Source of the DNA: Neurospora intermedia
Lineage: Eukaryota > Ascomycota > Sordariomycetes > Sordariales > Sordariaceae
Assembly (NCBI GenBank): GCA_037102815.1
Contig: BTPP01000007.1
Span: forward strand, 2,294,001-2,358,000
Direction of reading: 5' to 3'
DNA length: 64,000 nucleotides
Shown: in pieces, positions 13,440 to 26,650 of the stretch
Position numbering within the stretch: position 1 is the first letter of the stretch
Layout: every line of letters starts with the position of its first letter
The notes under the pieces: generated by a model
Database searches by the model: none
Told to the model about the DNA's origin: nothing
What the model saw: only the letters and a program-made list of their open reading frames with translations
Made by a program: the position numbers and the translations under genes

Positions 13440-16400
13440 ATAATTATAAATTTTTCGGTTATTATACTTTATTCTAATTAAAGCAAGTTAATTTACTCTA
13501 ATTAAAGTAAAGCGTAGACTACTAACTCCCCTAATCTATCGCCGGCCCTTATATTTTACTTTAATTAAAATAAATTAATTTACTCTAATTAGAATAAAAT
13601 ATAGGCTATTAATTCCCCTAACCTATTATTAATCCTACATTACTACTCCTATTAAAGTAAAGTAAAGGCTATATACTCCTTATCCTATAGCTAATTATCC
13701 GCCGTATCTATTCGTATAGGTCCTTACTAACGAATTATAATAGCTAATTAGTTTAATCCTTTAGCCAATTTGAAGAAAATATATAGAAAGCTTTAGAATA
13801 GCGTTATATTCCTACTATATTAAGCCCTCTTTTAATAGGCCCTAGTAAGCTTTAATAATATTTAATTCGGTTATATCCTTAAAATTATTAAAGTAGTAGA
13901 ATAGGACCAACTCCCTACTTATATTATTATTATGAAGAGGGGCGACTTCTCTACCCCGGAACCTAGCGATCGATTAATTATAATATTAAAGGAAATTATT
14001 ATTATAATTTTATACTTCGCGCTACAATAGTATTCGATTAAAGTATAATATTAAGGACCCCCCTAATATATTAAAGCTCCTATTAACAATTAGTATACGG
14101 TCGGTGGATATTCTGTTAATAATTAGTTTAAGATATTTTAAACCTTTATTATTTTTAATAATCGTCGATCCGGAAATATTACCCTCGGGGCAATAAAGTT
14201 TTATTATAATATTAGGAACGAAGTATTAAGCCCCCTCGTCTTCCCGGCTTCCCTAAATACAATTTTCGCTTTAGAAATTATATACAACCAATTACCCTAT
14301 AATTAATTTAGTATTAAAGCTATAGGTTTGTAGGATATTATACTATAAATTCGTATAATTAATTAATATATATATACCTTTAGTAACGCCGACTTTAATA
14401 GGTTCGGCTACTTTAATAAATAGGCGGCTAGAATATATATATAGTACGCTTTCGTAATATTATAAATATTCTAGTTTAATATTAACAATGCGAGCCTATT
14501 TTACTCTAGGCTAGTAAATACGGATTTCAGGCTTAACCTTACGTTACGCCTAAATAAATACTATTTAAATATATATATTAAGAAGCTTTTTACGTAGTAG
14601 AAAACCCCGAAGTTTATTACTATATAAATTAATAATAAGGACTTTCCCCTTTTCTATTTTAAAAATAATACAACGAATTAGTATATTGTAGTAATATCTA
14701 ATATAGTCGATTGTATAATATAATTAACCTAGGACCCTAAGGCTTCTTAGGAGGAGATTCGGAACTTAGTTTAATCGGAAATATAGGGTAATACGTAGAT
14801 TAAAAGCCTTATTTACTATAGTTATTTTCTTAATTATATTTATATAAATAGCGATTTAATTATTTATAGTATATAGGCGTTTACGAGGTAAGTGGATATT
14901 TCGAAGGTAATAGAAGAAGACGATCTTTTTAAATTCGATTATAAATTATTCTAAAAGAAGTATAATTAGGCGAATTAGACGATTACCGGTAAAAATAAGC
15001 GGAGTCTTCTTCCCTATTAAATTGTAGGTGAATCTACTTTATTCCGATTAGAGCCCCCCTACTATTATATTAATTAGAGTAAAGCCCGGCCTATATTAAC
15101 TATTAGTAAATGTATTTATAATCTATATTATATTATAATTACTATTCTATAGGGCGCTACTTATAAGTAAGGTCGGAATTAGTAAGATACTTATTTATAG
15201 TATAGTACTTTTAATAGAATATTTATAGCTAAAGAAGTTCAAAGAAAATAGAAAGTCTATTAAGGTATTTCTAAGTATTATTATATTACCGCCCGCTTTT
15301 ATTTCTTAAACGTTTACTAAATTTTAAAATATATTTAGAAATTTAGATTTATAGTATTAGTATAATATATTTAAGAGTATTAATTCGGACGACCTTAAAT
15401 ATATAAAGACCTTTATATAATAGACTTTCGACGATTTAATAAAAGAGTATATTCGTAATTGTAATAAATTATTAATTACGTAGAAGGTTATTATTGCCGT
15501 TTATACTACGATAATAAGTAGGTAAGCTAATTAGAAATTTATAATTAAATTCCCTAGGGGGATACTACTATATTATATAAATAAGTTAATTATTTATACG
15601 AATAGCTTTAATAAAAATAATCGAGTTAAGAAAGTAGTTAACGCCCTGTTTAGAGCGGACAATAATAATACTACGGATTATAAAGATAATAATGAATATA
15701 ATAATAATAAAGACGAATTTAACGGTAATAAGGATAAACTTAATAATGAAAGTAAATTTAATAGTAAAGGATTTATAAAGTAAATATACTTTATTTTAAT
15801 ACGAATCGATTTTCTATTTTAATTAAAGTAAAGCGAGTTAGTTATTAACCCCCTTTAATTATAAGATTTATAAAATGCGTAAAGTCCGCCTCGCTATAAT
15901 ATGTGAAAAGTATATTAAATTCTAGGCTGTAGTTATTAATAAAGCTTAAATAATTTATAATATAAATATAACAGCCTTCCGGGCTATCCGCCTCCTTCCT
16001 ATAATTATACGGCTAATTTATTTAATTACTCTAACGTTAAACTATTTAACGGATATCCGGGCTTTTACTACCTTTATATAGGAAGTAGGCCTTTGGAATT
16101 TATTTAAGTACCTAGCGAAGTATAATACTATATTCCAATTGATTAATAATATTAATTTTATACCTTTATTCGAACCCGGTTATTTAAATTCTATTATTAA
16201 ACTGAACGTATTTATTTACTACTATTGGTCTTTCTAGAATATCTTCTAGTCCTAGGGATACTAATAGTAGTACCTCTACTCCAATGTATAAACGAGTATT
16301 GTAGATACTAGTAAAGTAGTATAATTAAATATAAGCGAGGTAATACGGGAAATATAAATACTTATTATAAATTGTAGTATAACGATTATACTTATACTCC

Positions 16401-17530
16401 CTAATAGTACTATATTATATCCTTCGGCGAAGATACTACCTATAAAGGTTTAATCGGTATATTTAGGCTATAAGATTTATAAAAACGAAGTTATAGTTTA
16501 TATTAATAGTTTATTAAAGGATATTACGGCCGATTCGTCCGATTATAAAATCGACGAATTAGTTATACCGAGGGTATTAAAGGAGGATAAGACCCTAGTA
16601 CTAAATATAACGTTAGTTCAATTAATATAATTCTTAGTATAAAATATTTACGGATATATAATATTTATAACAGATATTACTATTTGTAAATATAAGCCTG
16701 CTAATAATTAGAATGTTCTATAAAATATTATAAAATTAGCGGCTAACCGAACGTATAAAAACGTTTTTAAATCGTTTAAACGTACTAATAATTCCGCTTT
16801 ATATTTAAGCGTATAGGTAGTTAGGGATCTTATTTTCGCCGATTATAATAGCGGCCTATTTTATATATTTTTTAATTTAATATTAGATAATTATATATTT
16901 CCTCCTACCGATCGACTCTATATATTCAATTGGGTTTTCACTAAATCTCTACTTTTTATTTAGACGGTTTAAAAGTGTACCGACGCTTATATAGAGCGAA
17001 AATAGATCCTAATTGTAATAAATTCCCCTTAGATATAAATATAAATTTTTTTCCTTAATAATTAATAAGGATTTACTTTTATTATAGTAAAGTAGTAGTT
17101 ACTCTAATTAAAATAAAGTACGCTAATATTAATTTAGGATTTTATATTTTATATTTAAGAAAGCCAGGCTTATAGTACAGATAGTATACTTTAATTAGAA
17201 CTAGGCGGAATACGGCTAAGTAGTTACGTCCTAGAATAATATTAATAAATATATAGATATACTAATTCTAAACTCTACTATTTATACTACTAGATTAAAT
17301 TTCTACTACGCCTATTATATTAGTATCGGGTTTAACTTCGTATAAAATATAAATACTATACTCTAATATATAGGAAGGTTATACCGAATTAGATAGGACT
17401 ATATAGTAGAGTAGTATTTACTAATTATTTATAATTCGGTATACGATTAAATAAAGGAGAGGCTCTTATATAAAATATATTACCTACTCTATTTAAAGGT
17501 CTTTTACTTTAATTAGAATAAAGTATATTA
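13440..17530. repeat. Dispersed palindromic ACTTTAATTAAAGT-like motifs
   Basis: Variants of TTTACTCTAATTAAAGTAAA recur near 13490, 13560, 13590, 13650, 15035, 15075, 15795, 15820, 17085, 17110 and 17505, with related copies near 9080. Several are near-perfect palindromes. They are too many and too alike for simple AT composition, but RIP has blurred them. They may be remnants of one internally repetitive element. Confidence 0.45.
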
Positions 17531-18423
17531 ATTAAATAACTAATAAATTTATAAGCTAATATTAAATTTAAATTTAGAGAAGATAGGGATTCTAACGGAG
17601 GCTGGGGAATATTTTCGGACCTTCGCCGGGTATAAGGCTACAAAATATTTAATATTCTATAATTTTAATTATTTTTCGTAGGTAATTAAAGTACTATAAT
17701 ATATTTTCGAATATACGTTTAATAAAGCAGTTTTAATTAGTTATTTTTATTCCAAACTACTCTTAATAATTATAAAAGCAATCAACGTTAGTAAATTAAT
17801 AAATTAGAACCGTCTTAATAATATTTTACTATTAACAGGTCTTTATTTCGTTATAAAGTTTAAAGCGAGCCTTTTATTATTTAATAAAATTTATAAAACG
17901 TTCGAAGATATAAATAAACCCGTCGCTATAAAATTTATAAAATATTTTATATTATATTCGTTAAGGGATTCGCGCTAAGAATTTAAAGACTATATTATTA
18001 AAGCCTAGGCTTTAATCTTAGGTAATAAATAGGCTTTTAAAGTTAAATTAAAAGTAAAAGATATTATTATTATAAATTTAAATAATTTAGAGGTTAAAAT
18101 TAATACGAAGTATATTAAAAGTTATATTACTCTAACTATTAAAAAGCAGGTCTAATAATTTAATAAAAACAAAATCCTATTTAAGAATTAGGAGTTTATT
18201 ATATTAAAAAATAACAAAACCAACGTAAATAAGGGTAATAACCCAATTAAACGGTAATAATTATAATTATAATCGATATCGCTTTTAGTAGTATAATATC
18301 GACGAAAATATATACGGGCGGAAACTATTACCCCTCCTAATAACTATACTAATACTTACGGCGGAATTATTCCAATAAATATCGACCTAACGTATTCTAA
18401 TAAGAGTAAATTTAATAAAGCTA

Positions 18424-19015
18424 ATAATAATCCGCCCCCCTCGCCTATCCTACCTATATTAAATACTTACTAATTTAATAAGGCCAATAATATTCCGCCC
18501 CCTTCGCCTATCCTACTTATATTAGATACCTACTAATTTAATAAGGCTAATAATATTCCGCCCCCCTTACTTATTCTATTTATATTAGATATTTATTAAA
18601 CTACTACCCCTCTTAGTAACTATATTAGCGCTAAGGTCGATTTAATACGTTCTAATAAAAGTAAATTTAATAAGGCCAATAATAATCCGCCCCCTTCGCT
18701 TATCCTACTTATATTGGATGCCTATTAAACTATTATCCCTCTCAGTAATTATATTAATACTCGTAGCAGGATTATTCCAATAAATATTAACCTAATATAC
18801 TCTAATAAGAGTAAACTTAATAAGGCCAATAATAATCCGCCCCCTTCGCCTATCTTACTTATATTAGATACTTATTAAATTACTACCCCTCTTAGTAATT
18901 ATACCGGCGTTAAAGTCGACCTAACGCGTTCTAATAAGAATAAATTTAATAAGGTTAATAATAATCCGCCCCCTTCGTTTATTCTACCTATATTAAATAC
19001 CTATTCTCCCTATAA
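18424..19015 (+). repeat. Nested tandem array, 63/129/150-bp periods
   Basis: The core TCCGCCC recurs at 18431, 18494, 18557, 18686, 18836 and 18965. The periods are 63, 63, 129, 150 and 129 bp, so a 63-bp unit alternates with longer forms carrying an insert. All periods are multiples of three, and in one plus-strand frame every unit gives a similar peptide around NNNPPPSPIL. This looks like a proline-rich repeat of an ancient coding sequence now interrupted by RIP-type stops. The gene itself is not recognised. Confidence 0.75.
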
Positions 19016-19488
19016 CCCTACTAGTACTTTTCTAATAGGGGTAAACGATTATTTTTATAAGAGTAATCCGCCCCTTTTATTTATATAAAATACTAATAAT
19101 AATAGAAATAAAACTCTCTTAGAGATATTTTATTTTAGGAATAGTAATATAAATATTAATAGTCTATTCTTTAATTCAATTATAACTAACGAGTTTAGGT
19201 CGATATAAAAAAAATGAAGGTTATATATAAATTGTTTATTAATATACTTTCGAAGATTAAATTTATATATAATTAATATTTAAATATCCGTTAGAATTAT
19301 AAATTTAATTTCGAACGTACTTTATAAACTTCTATTTATTTAATCTATAGGTCCTCTAGCCCGGCTAAGTATTAGTAAGAAAGGCGGGCCGTACGAAATT
19401 TAATAACGGTTTTAACCTCCTCTATCTATAGTACCTTAAGGATTTATTCGGAATAATTAATTTAGAAGATAGTAAAACGCTAACGGCC

Positions 19489-19700
19489 GTAGAGGGAGTC
19501 GATATTATTATAGTAGGGTTAATTCTATATAAATCTATAGTATAAGAATTACTAATAATTATAGAGGGAATTAATATTATTATAGTAGGGCTAGTTTTAT
19601 ATAAATCTATAATATAAGAGCCGCTAATAACTATAGAAGGAATTAATATTATTATAGTATAATTAGTTCTATATAAATCTATAGTATAAAAAAGATATTT
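19489..19700 (+). repeat. 72-bp tandem repeat, three copies
   Basis: Units begin at about 19491, 19563 and 19635, each starting AGAGGGA or AGAAGGA and containing ATATAAATCTATA. The period is exactly 72 bp (24 codons). The array lies just downstream of the proline-rich array and may belong to the same decayed gene or element. Confidence 0.75.
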
Positions 19701-20580
19701 TTAAATTAAATTCGTATTTCTAATATATTTTTTAAAATTAAAATCCTAGAATCCGAATTACTTTTATATTTTTATATTTACATCCTTCTTCGTAAATTGG
19801 GCCGGCGGTCGGCTATTTACTAGCGTATTATTAAGTCTATTATAGATATACACTATTTGTTCGCTTAATAGCGAAATAGAGTATAATAGACTATTTAGTA
19901 ATTATAATACCTATTTAACGAAAATAAATAGCTTATAGTAACCCTACTTAGGGATTCCATTTGTTTGGTTATAATAAATATTATTAATATTATATAATAA
20001 TTAATATTAAAAATTATAGATTAAATTAGGAAGGAGTCTTATATCCCTACCAATAAATATTAGTATATAGGCTATATAAGTCTATTCCGACGTAATCCTT
20101 ACCGATTTTCTACTCCTTACTAATACACTAGCCTTTCTTTTTTAATTGGAGATAACCTACAAGCGTTAGTAATTATTATAGTATAATACGTAGTTACGTA
20201 TTTTAATAATAAATATTTAAGTATTTTCTATAATAATTTGTTAATTTATAGTATATTAGTACTTTAACGGACTTTTCTTACTATTATATATTATATTATT
20301 TCTTCGCTACGCCGCCCTTATTTTAATATCTTTATTATAAGGATTTATAGCATTATTAGTACCCTCTTCCTTAATAAAACGCTTAACTCTATATAGTTAA
20401 TTGAACCTACCCTATCTTTAATAACCTAGGGTCCCGCCTTCGATAATTCGTATATTCTAACCGTCCGTTGTCCTTAGTATTATTATTAAAATATTATACC
20501 CCCTCTAATCTTCTATTCGGTTATTTTATTTTAATTACCTTTAATATTACTATACTTTATTATATTATTTTAATAATACT

Positions 20581-20890
20581 TCTAAATATATTCTATAATT
20601 ACTATTTACTTATAGTTTACTATCCTCCGTAGTCGGTTAAGCGTAAATAATAGGGTTTAGGATATATTTCGACTGAGCCTTGATTAATAACGTTATTACT
20701 AACCTTAATTCGTTTTATAAATAGGCTTGAAAATATACTTCTAAATACGCTCTACGACTACTATTTACTTATAGTCTACTATCCTTCGTAGTCGGTTAAA
20801 TATAAATAATAGGGTTTAGAATATATTTCGACCGAGCCTTAATTAATAATATAGTTACTAACCTTAATTCGTTTTATAAATAGGTTTATT
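20581..20890. repeat. 159-bp tandem duplication
   Basis: Two head-to-tail copies start at 20581 and 20740. They share CTATTTACTTATAG, CGTAGTCGGTTAA and CGTTTTATAAATAGG at a constant 159-bp offset. Differences are mostly C/T and G/A transitions, as RIP would produce. Confidence 0.75.
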
Positions 20891-21116
20891 AAAGATAGAT
20901 TGTACGAAGTTAAGTATTAAAAGTCGTTAGAGGTCGAGGATAATTTATTATAATACCGCCTATTGTTAGTCCTTCTACCCGGAGTAGGGGTAGGAAAAGA
21001 AAGTTACTTACGGTATAATATTTTCCCCTATTAATATTAAATTTAATTAATATATAATACTTATAAGTCCCAATTATATTTATACCTATATAGGATAATA
21101 AGTCTATACCGCTACT

Positions 21117-21265
21117 ATTATTCAAAAAATATAGTACAAAAGGTAAATAGAAGGTAGAAGGGTATTTATATATTAAATAATTAATAAAGTTTATATAATT
21201 ACTACTATTCAAAAAGTTTAATACGAAAGGGAAGTAAAGAATTGAAGGGTATTCGAATATTAAAT
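21117..21265. repeat. Short tandem duplication, about 87 bp
   Basis: Two diverged copies begin at ATTCAAAAA (21119 and 21207) and both contain GAAGGGTATT downstream. Identity is moderate. Confidence 0.5.
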
Positions 21266-23534
21266 CTTTAGCGAAGTCTACCGCCGAATACCCGACGGAA
21301 GTAGGTAGCGATCTAGAGAGGGGGGGGGAGGTATATATAATCTTATATATACAATAATTTAAATTAATATATTTAAATATATTAAACGGATTTAGTATTG
21401 TATAGTTAATTGTTAGATATACTCCCTTTTATATTGCAGTATATAATTAAAGAGAATAATATTATTAGAATTACTTTTTAAATTAGCTATATATATAAGT
21501 TCGTCGAGTTTGGCCGTCCGTTTAATATAGGCCCCGTTTAGGATAAAGTTGAAGGTCCCTTCCAATTTACTATTATAAAATCGATTAAACCGGACTACTA
21601 ATTAACCGTCCTCGCTACTACTAATATAATATATTACTACCCTCCCCAACTTTACTTTACTATACGCATCTTTAATTTATTTATATTTAATACTAATATA
21701 ATTACAAATAATATTATACTAGGGATCCTAATAGTATTAAAATAATATTAGCCTACGCAAATTATTATTTATTAATCGATATATAATCCCAATCCCTATA
21801 TACGAACTAGAAACTTCTATATATAATTAAGATTGTTATTTCAGGTTATATAATTGGAGGTTGATTTTAAAAAGCAATTAGAGTAGTAAAATGTATTTAG
21901 CAACTTCGAATGCCTATTATAATAGTCTAATAATTCGAAAGAATATCCGGTAATTACTTCATTCTAAAGTATATACAATTTTTAATCTCGGACAAATTAC
22001 TTATTTTACTCCTTTCCATTCTAGTAATAGGATTAGGTTTTAGTAAATAAAAAGGCTAGTAGTTTAATTACTATTAAAAAGGCGGGTAAATTTAATTTTA
22101 AAAATTTAGAATTATTAAGTTACTTCCTAATAGTATGTTTACTTTAAGTAAATATAACGATAGGGAAAAGGATTTATAAGTTGGTATATTTATTAAAGGT
22201 TTAGGAAGGAAGCTAATTATATAGACGATCGTTTAGTACTTATACTTATAAAGGCCCTTACTTTAGGAGTATTTATTCGGGATATATAATATAGGTTCGA
22301 AGTAATTAGTTTTTAAATTCGGGGTTCGTATAAGGCGTTATAATCGGGTATAAAGTATTTTAAATATAAATCTACTTCTATAGAATAATTTATATATAGC
22401 TTCTATTAATAGATTATTAGCGTTGAAGAAGAATTGTAAAAAATATTAGGGGATTTAATTAATATATTAGTTAATATAAAGGATAAATTCGTCCGGATAA
22501 TACGGTTTAAAATATTATATATATCTTCTTCTATTTAATTATTATTAATATATTTATATAAATAGTAGCCGATTTTAAAAGGCTATTAAAATATACATAT
22601 TTATAATTATATTATTACTATTATAGTCTATATATTTAACGCCTTCGATTAGGACCGAGAGTTTAAAATAATTTTAGAATAGATTGAATAATAGTATAGT
22701 ATTAGGATCTATTTTAAAGTATAGGAGGATCCGGTATATAATAGTTTAGCGAGATTTAGTATTTATTACTCCGCCTAGCAGCGATAAATATACTATACAG
22801 ATACTTTTTTAGGATAGTTTTAGAATTATATAATTTCAATTAACCGCGATACTTATTAAATTTATTAAGGTAATTAATATTTTAACTATCTAAATTTATA
22901 AGAGCAATTTTACTACTATAATAGTCTACGTAGGCGATAGTTTGCAGTATTTTCTTAATAGGATGCGTATGTAAATTGAAAATATGGGAAAATCCTATTT
23001 AAATCTCTATTACTTCTCTTAAGAATATTTAAATAGCTATATATAGTATTTTAAAGAGTTTAATACTTTGCGAAGGATATATAATAATTTAGCGAAATTT
23101 AGTATTTATTATTCCGCTTAGCAGTAAAGGTATAATTTAACTATATTATTATTACTTTATAGGAGACCTTTATAAAAGGCAACTCTAAGGAAGGAGCTAA
23201 TTTTAGGATATATACAATATTAGGTATCGAGGAGATATACGTCCTTATAATTTTCTAGTATATAATATTAGAAGGGTAAATAGAGATAGTGAAATTTAAT
23301 AAAAAAGGTATAAAAAGGAATTAATATAATATATTAAATATTGTAAAAGGTATTTATAAAGTAAAATAATATATTAATAGGTTAATAAAACGTATATTAA
23401 ATATTATAAAAGGCGTTTGTAAAGTGAAATAATATATTAATAGATTAATAAAACGTATATAAAGGTTAATATAAAGTTTTAAATTATAAAGCTAGGTTTA
23501 AATAGTATTTAAAAGTATAATAAGGATATTACTT

Positions 23535-24590
23535 TTATTCTTATTCGTACCTTCCCCAAAATTAACTTTCTTAATAAATATCCAATTTATTAGGTTCTAA
23601 ATCTTACTACTTCCTTTATACTAACTTACCGCTTCTTTTATACAAAATATAACAAAGATATCGTATTATTTTTATTCGGTAGGTTTCTAACCTTCTTCGA
23701 AATTAACCTTCTTAATAAATATTTAATCTACTAAGTTCTAAATCTTACTACTTTATTTATACTAATTTACCGCTTCCTTTATACGAGGCGTAACGAAGAT
23801 ATTACTTCATTTTTATTCGGTAGGTTTCCAACCTTCTTTAAAATTAGCCCTCTTAATAAACATCTAATTTATTAGGTTCTAATCTTACTACTTTATTTAT
23901 ACTAATTTACCACTTCCTTTATACAAGGTATAACGAAGATATCGCTTCGTTCTTACTTAGTAGGTTTCTAACCTTCCTCGAAACTAGCCCTTTTAATAAA
24001 TATCCAATCTATTAAATTCTAATCTTACTATTTTATTTATATTAACTTACTACTTCCTTTATATAAAGTGCAACAAGGATATCGCTTCGTCCTTACTTAA
24101 TAGGCTTCCAACCTTCCTCGAGACTAACCCTATTAGTAAACATTTAATCTACTACTATAGGTTCTAATTTTACTACTTCGTTTATACTAACTTGCCGCTT
24201 CCTTTATACAAAGCGTAATAAGGATATTGCTTCGTCCTTACTCGATAGGCTTCTAACCTTCTTCGAGACTAGCCCTATTAATAAATATCCAATCTACTAC
24301 TATAGGTTCTAGTCTTACTACTTCGTTTATACTAATTTGCCGCTTCCTTTATACAAAGCGCAACGAGGATATCGCTTCGTTCTTACTCGGTAAATTTCCA
24401 ACCTTCTTCGAAATTAGCCCTTTTAATAAATATTTAATTTACTATTATAGGTTCTAATTTTACTACTTTATTTATACTAACTTACCGCTTCCTTTATACG
24501 AAGTACAACGAGGATATTACTTCGTCCTTACTTAGTAGGTTTCTAACCTTCTTAATTAGCCTTCTTAATAAATATCTAATCTATTAAATT
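23535..24590. repeat. 140-145-bp minisatellite, about seven copies
   Basis: The word CTTCCTTTATA, or a close variant, recurs with its first bases at about 23631, 23772, 23912, 24052, 24197, 24342 and 24487. The first spacings are 140-141 bp and the later ones 145 bp, because the last units carry a short CTACTATAGG-type insertion. The period is not a multiple of three, so this array is probably not coding. No known satellite family was recognised. Confidence 0.75.
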
Positions 24591-25629
24591 CGAAATACTA
24601 TATAGCGTAGGGTTTCTAGCCTTTTTAAAATATACCCGGCTAGAAGGATAAGGAATAACCCGCCACTGCTATTACTACTACTACTCTAAAGAAGATTAAT
24701 AAATAGAAAATATATAGATTTAAATAGTCCGCTCCTTTCGATAAATACTACGAACCCCGGCTATAAATAAAAATACTATAACCGCCGTATTAATATAGAA
24801 TAGTAAAGTTATCTTTCCTTTACTTATACTCCCCTTCGAGGTTTGTAAAAAAATTCTAAAATATATATTAGTATTTAATAAACCCGTTTATATAAAGCGC
24901 CTTCGAATTTAAACCGAATAGATCCGGTAAATAATATAGAGAATTTATAGAATAGGTACTCAATATTTTAATTAATTCCAATAGAAGGGCTAAATATTTA
25001 CTTACTAGCTAAGTAATAAATAGGAAAACCCTAAGAATCTTCCTTTAAGGATAGGGGTATAGTATTTTCTATTATATAATATTTAACAATAATCTCTAAT
25101 AGACCCGTTAAGTAAGTAGGTTATTAAGAACCAAGACTAGGGCTATATAGTATTACTAATATTAATTAATATACAGTAGCTAATAGGGGTTTTTCTTTAT
25201 TCGCAATTATAGTAAAGTCCGCTAAGTCTAATTAATTACCTTCGTAAGGGGAAGTTCCGGAAATTAATATTTTAAATACTATATATTCTAGTAACGATAT
25301 TACTATATACGATATACTTAACTATAGCAATATATAACAATATTACTAATTCGATCGATATAGTAGCTACCCTAGAGGGACTACTATATAACAATAGTAA
25401 TAAATTTTCTAGTTCTAGAGAAGCTAGCGACGACGAATACCCCTAACTACCGATTTACTCTATATTTTTTACTACCTCTTTTATTAGGGAGGAAGAGTTA
25501 CTAGGGCTACTTATTATTAGTATTATATTTTTAAATCCTATATTTAATAATACTAATTAGTTATTAATTATAATATTAATTCTAATTAAGGGGACGGATC
25601 GGGGTAAGCGGGTAGTATCCCTACTAAAT

Positions 25630-26250
25630 AACTAATTTATTATTAAAAAGAAGAGGGTCGCTTTTTCGAACCTATATAACGAAATATTCGCCGATATAAA
25701 ACGTAGGGCGTACGCGCCAAGCTACGTAGAACCGTTTAATACTTAAAAGAATTAAATTAATTTAATATCCGTTAACGATAATAGTCGGTACTTTAAGATT
25801 TTTAATAATAGCGAGGGGTATATTAAGGGGGATAATAGAAATAATAATAAACCTATACTACCCGCTATAATAATACGGGTAATTCTAATAGTATAGCGCT
25901 ATATAGTAATAAACCCCGATTTAATTCCCGGTATTACCTCTATACCTTTTAGTAGTACCCCCTTAATTCTATTATTTAATAAATAAAAAATAAAAGTAGC
26001 TGAAATTCTTAGGTAGTATATAATCGCCGCTACTATATTACTAGCGAAAGTCCCTAGCGTAGGCGATTTGTCGGCGGCTATTATAAACTTCTAAAAGATA
26101 TTTAAAGAACGGCTAGAAAAGGGTAATATAATAAAGTATATTAAAAAGTTAGTAAAGGAACTACTAGTTACTAATATATAAATAAATTTCGGCGAGGAAA
26201 TTAAAGAAATATATATAGAGGAGTAAATTAGCAATTTGGACGCTTATAAT
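25630..26250 (+). other. Remnant of an unknown ancient coding sequence
   Basis: In one plus-strand frame, especially 25990-26250, the conceptual translation has ordinary protein composition (for example LLAKVPSVGDLSAAIINF). It is interrupted only by TAA/TAG codons of the type RIP makes. No family was recognised. It may be an internal part of an unidentified repeat. Confidence 0.35.
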
Positions 26251-26404
26251 TTATAGAGGTTATAATATATATTAGCTTCTTTATATATTATTTATATATA
26301 GGTACTCTCTTTATTAATTTTAGGTTACTTGTATAGAGACCCTATTAAAAGGATGTATATTTTATATTTTTATAGATAAATATATTATTAGAACCTTCCT
26401 ATAT

Positions 26405-26650
26405 TAATTATCTTTACTCTTATTAGAATTAGGGTTAAGGGACTTCAGTATTTTTATTTTTATTAGAGTAAAGGGACTTTAGTATTTTTATTTTTATTAG
26501 AATAAAGGGACTTCGGTATCTTTATTCTTATTAGAATAAAGGGACCTTACTACTTCTATTCCTATTAGAGTAAAGAGACTTTATTATTTCTATTCTTATT
26601 AGAATAAAGAGACTTTATTTCTTCTATTCTTATTATAATAAAAAGGGGAT
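26405..26650. repeat. 34-bp tandem repeat, about seven copies
   Basis: GGGACTT/GAGACTT recurs at 26439, 26473, 26507, 26541, 26575 and 26609, an exact 34-bp period, with further partial units at both ends. Each unit contains ATTAGARTAAA. The exact period suggests a recent or selectively unmutated array compared with its surroundings. Confidence 0.8.

Noticed and set aside
20910-21212. 100-codon minus-strand open frame in block A
   Set aside because: It overlaps a tandem duplication, has biased AT-driven composition and matches no family I know.
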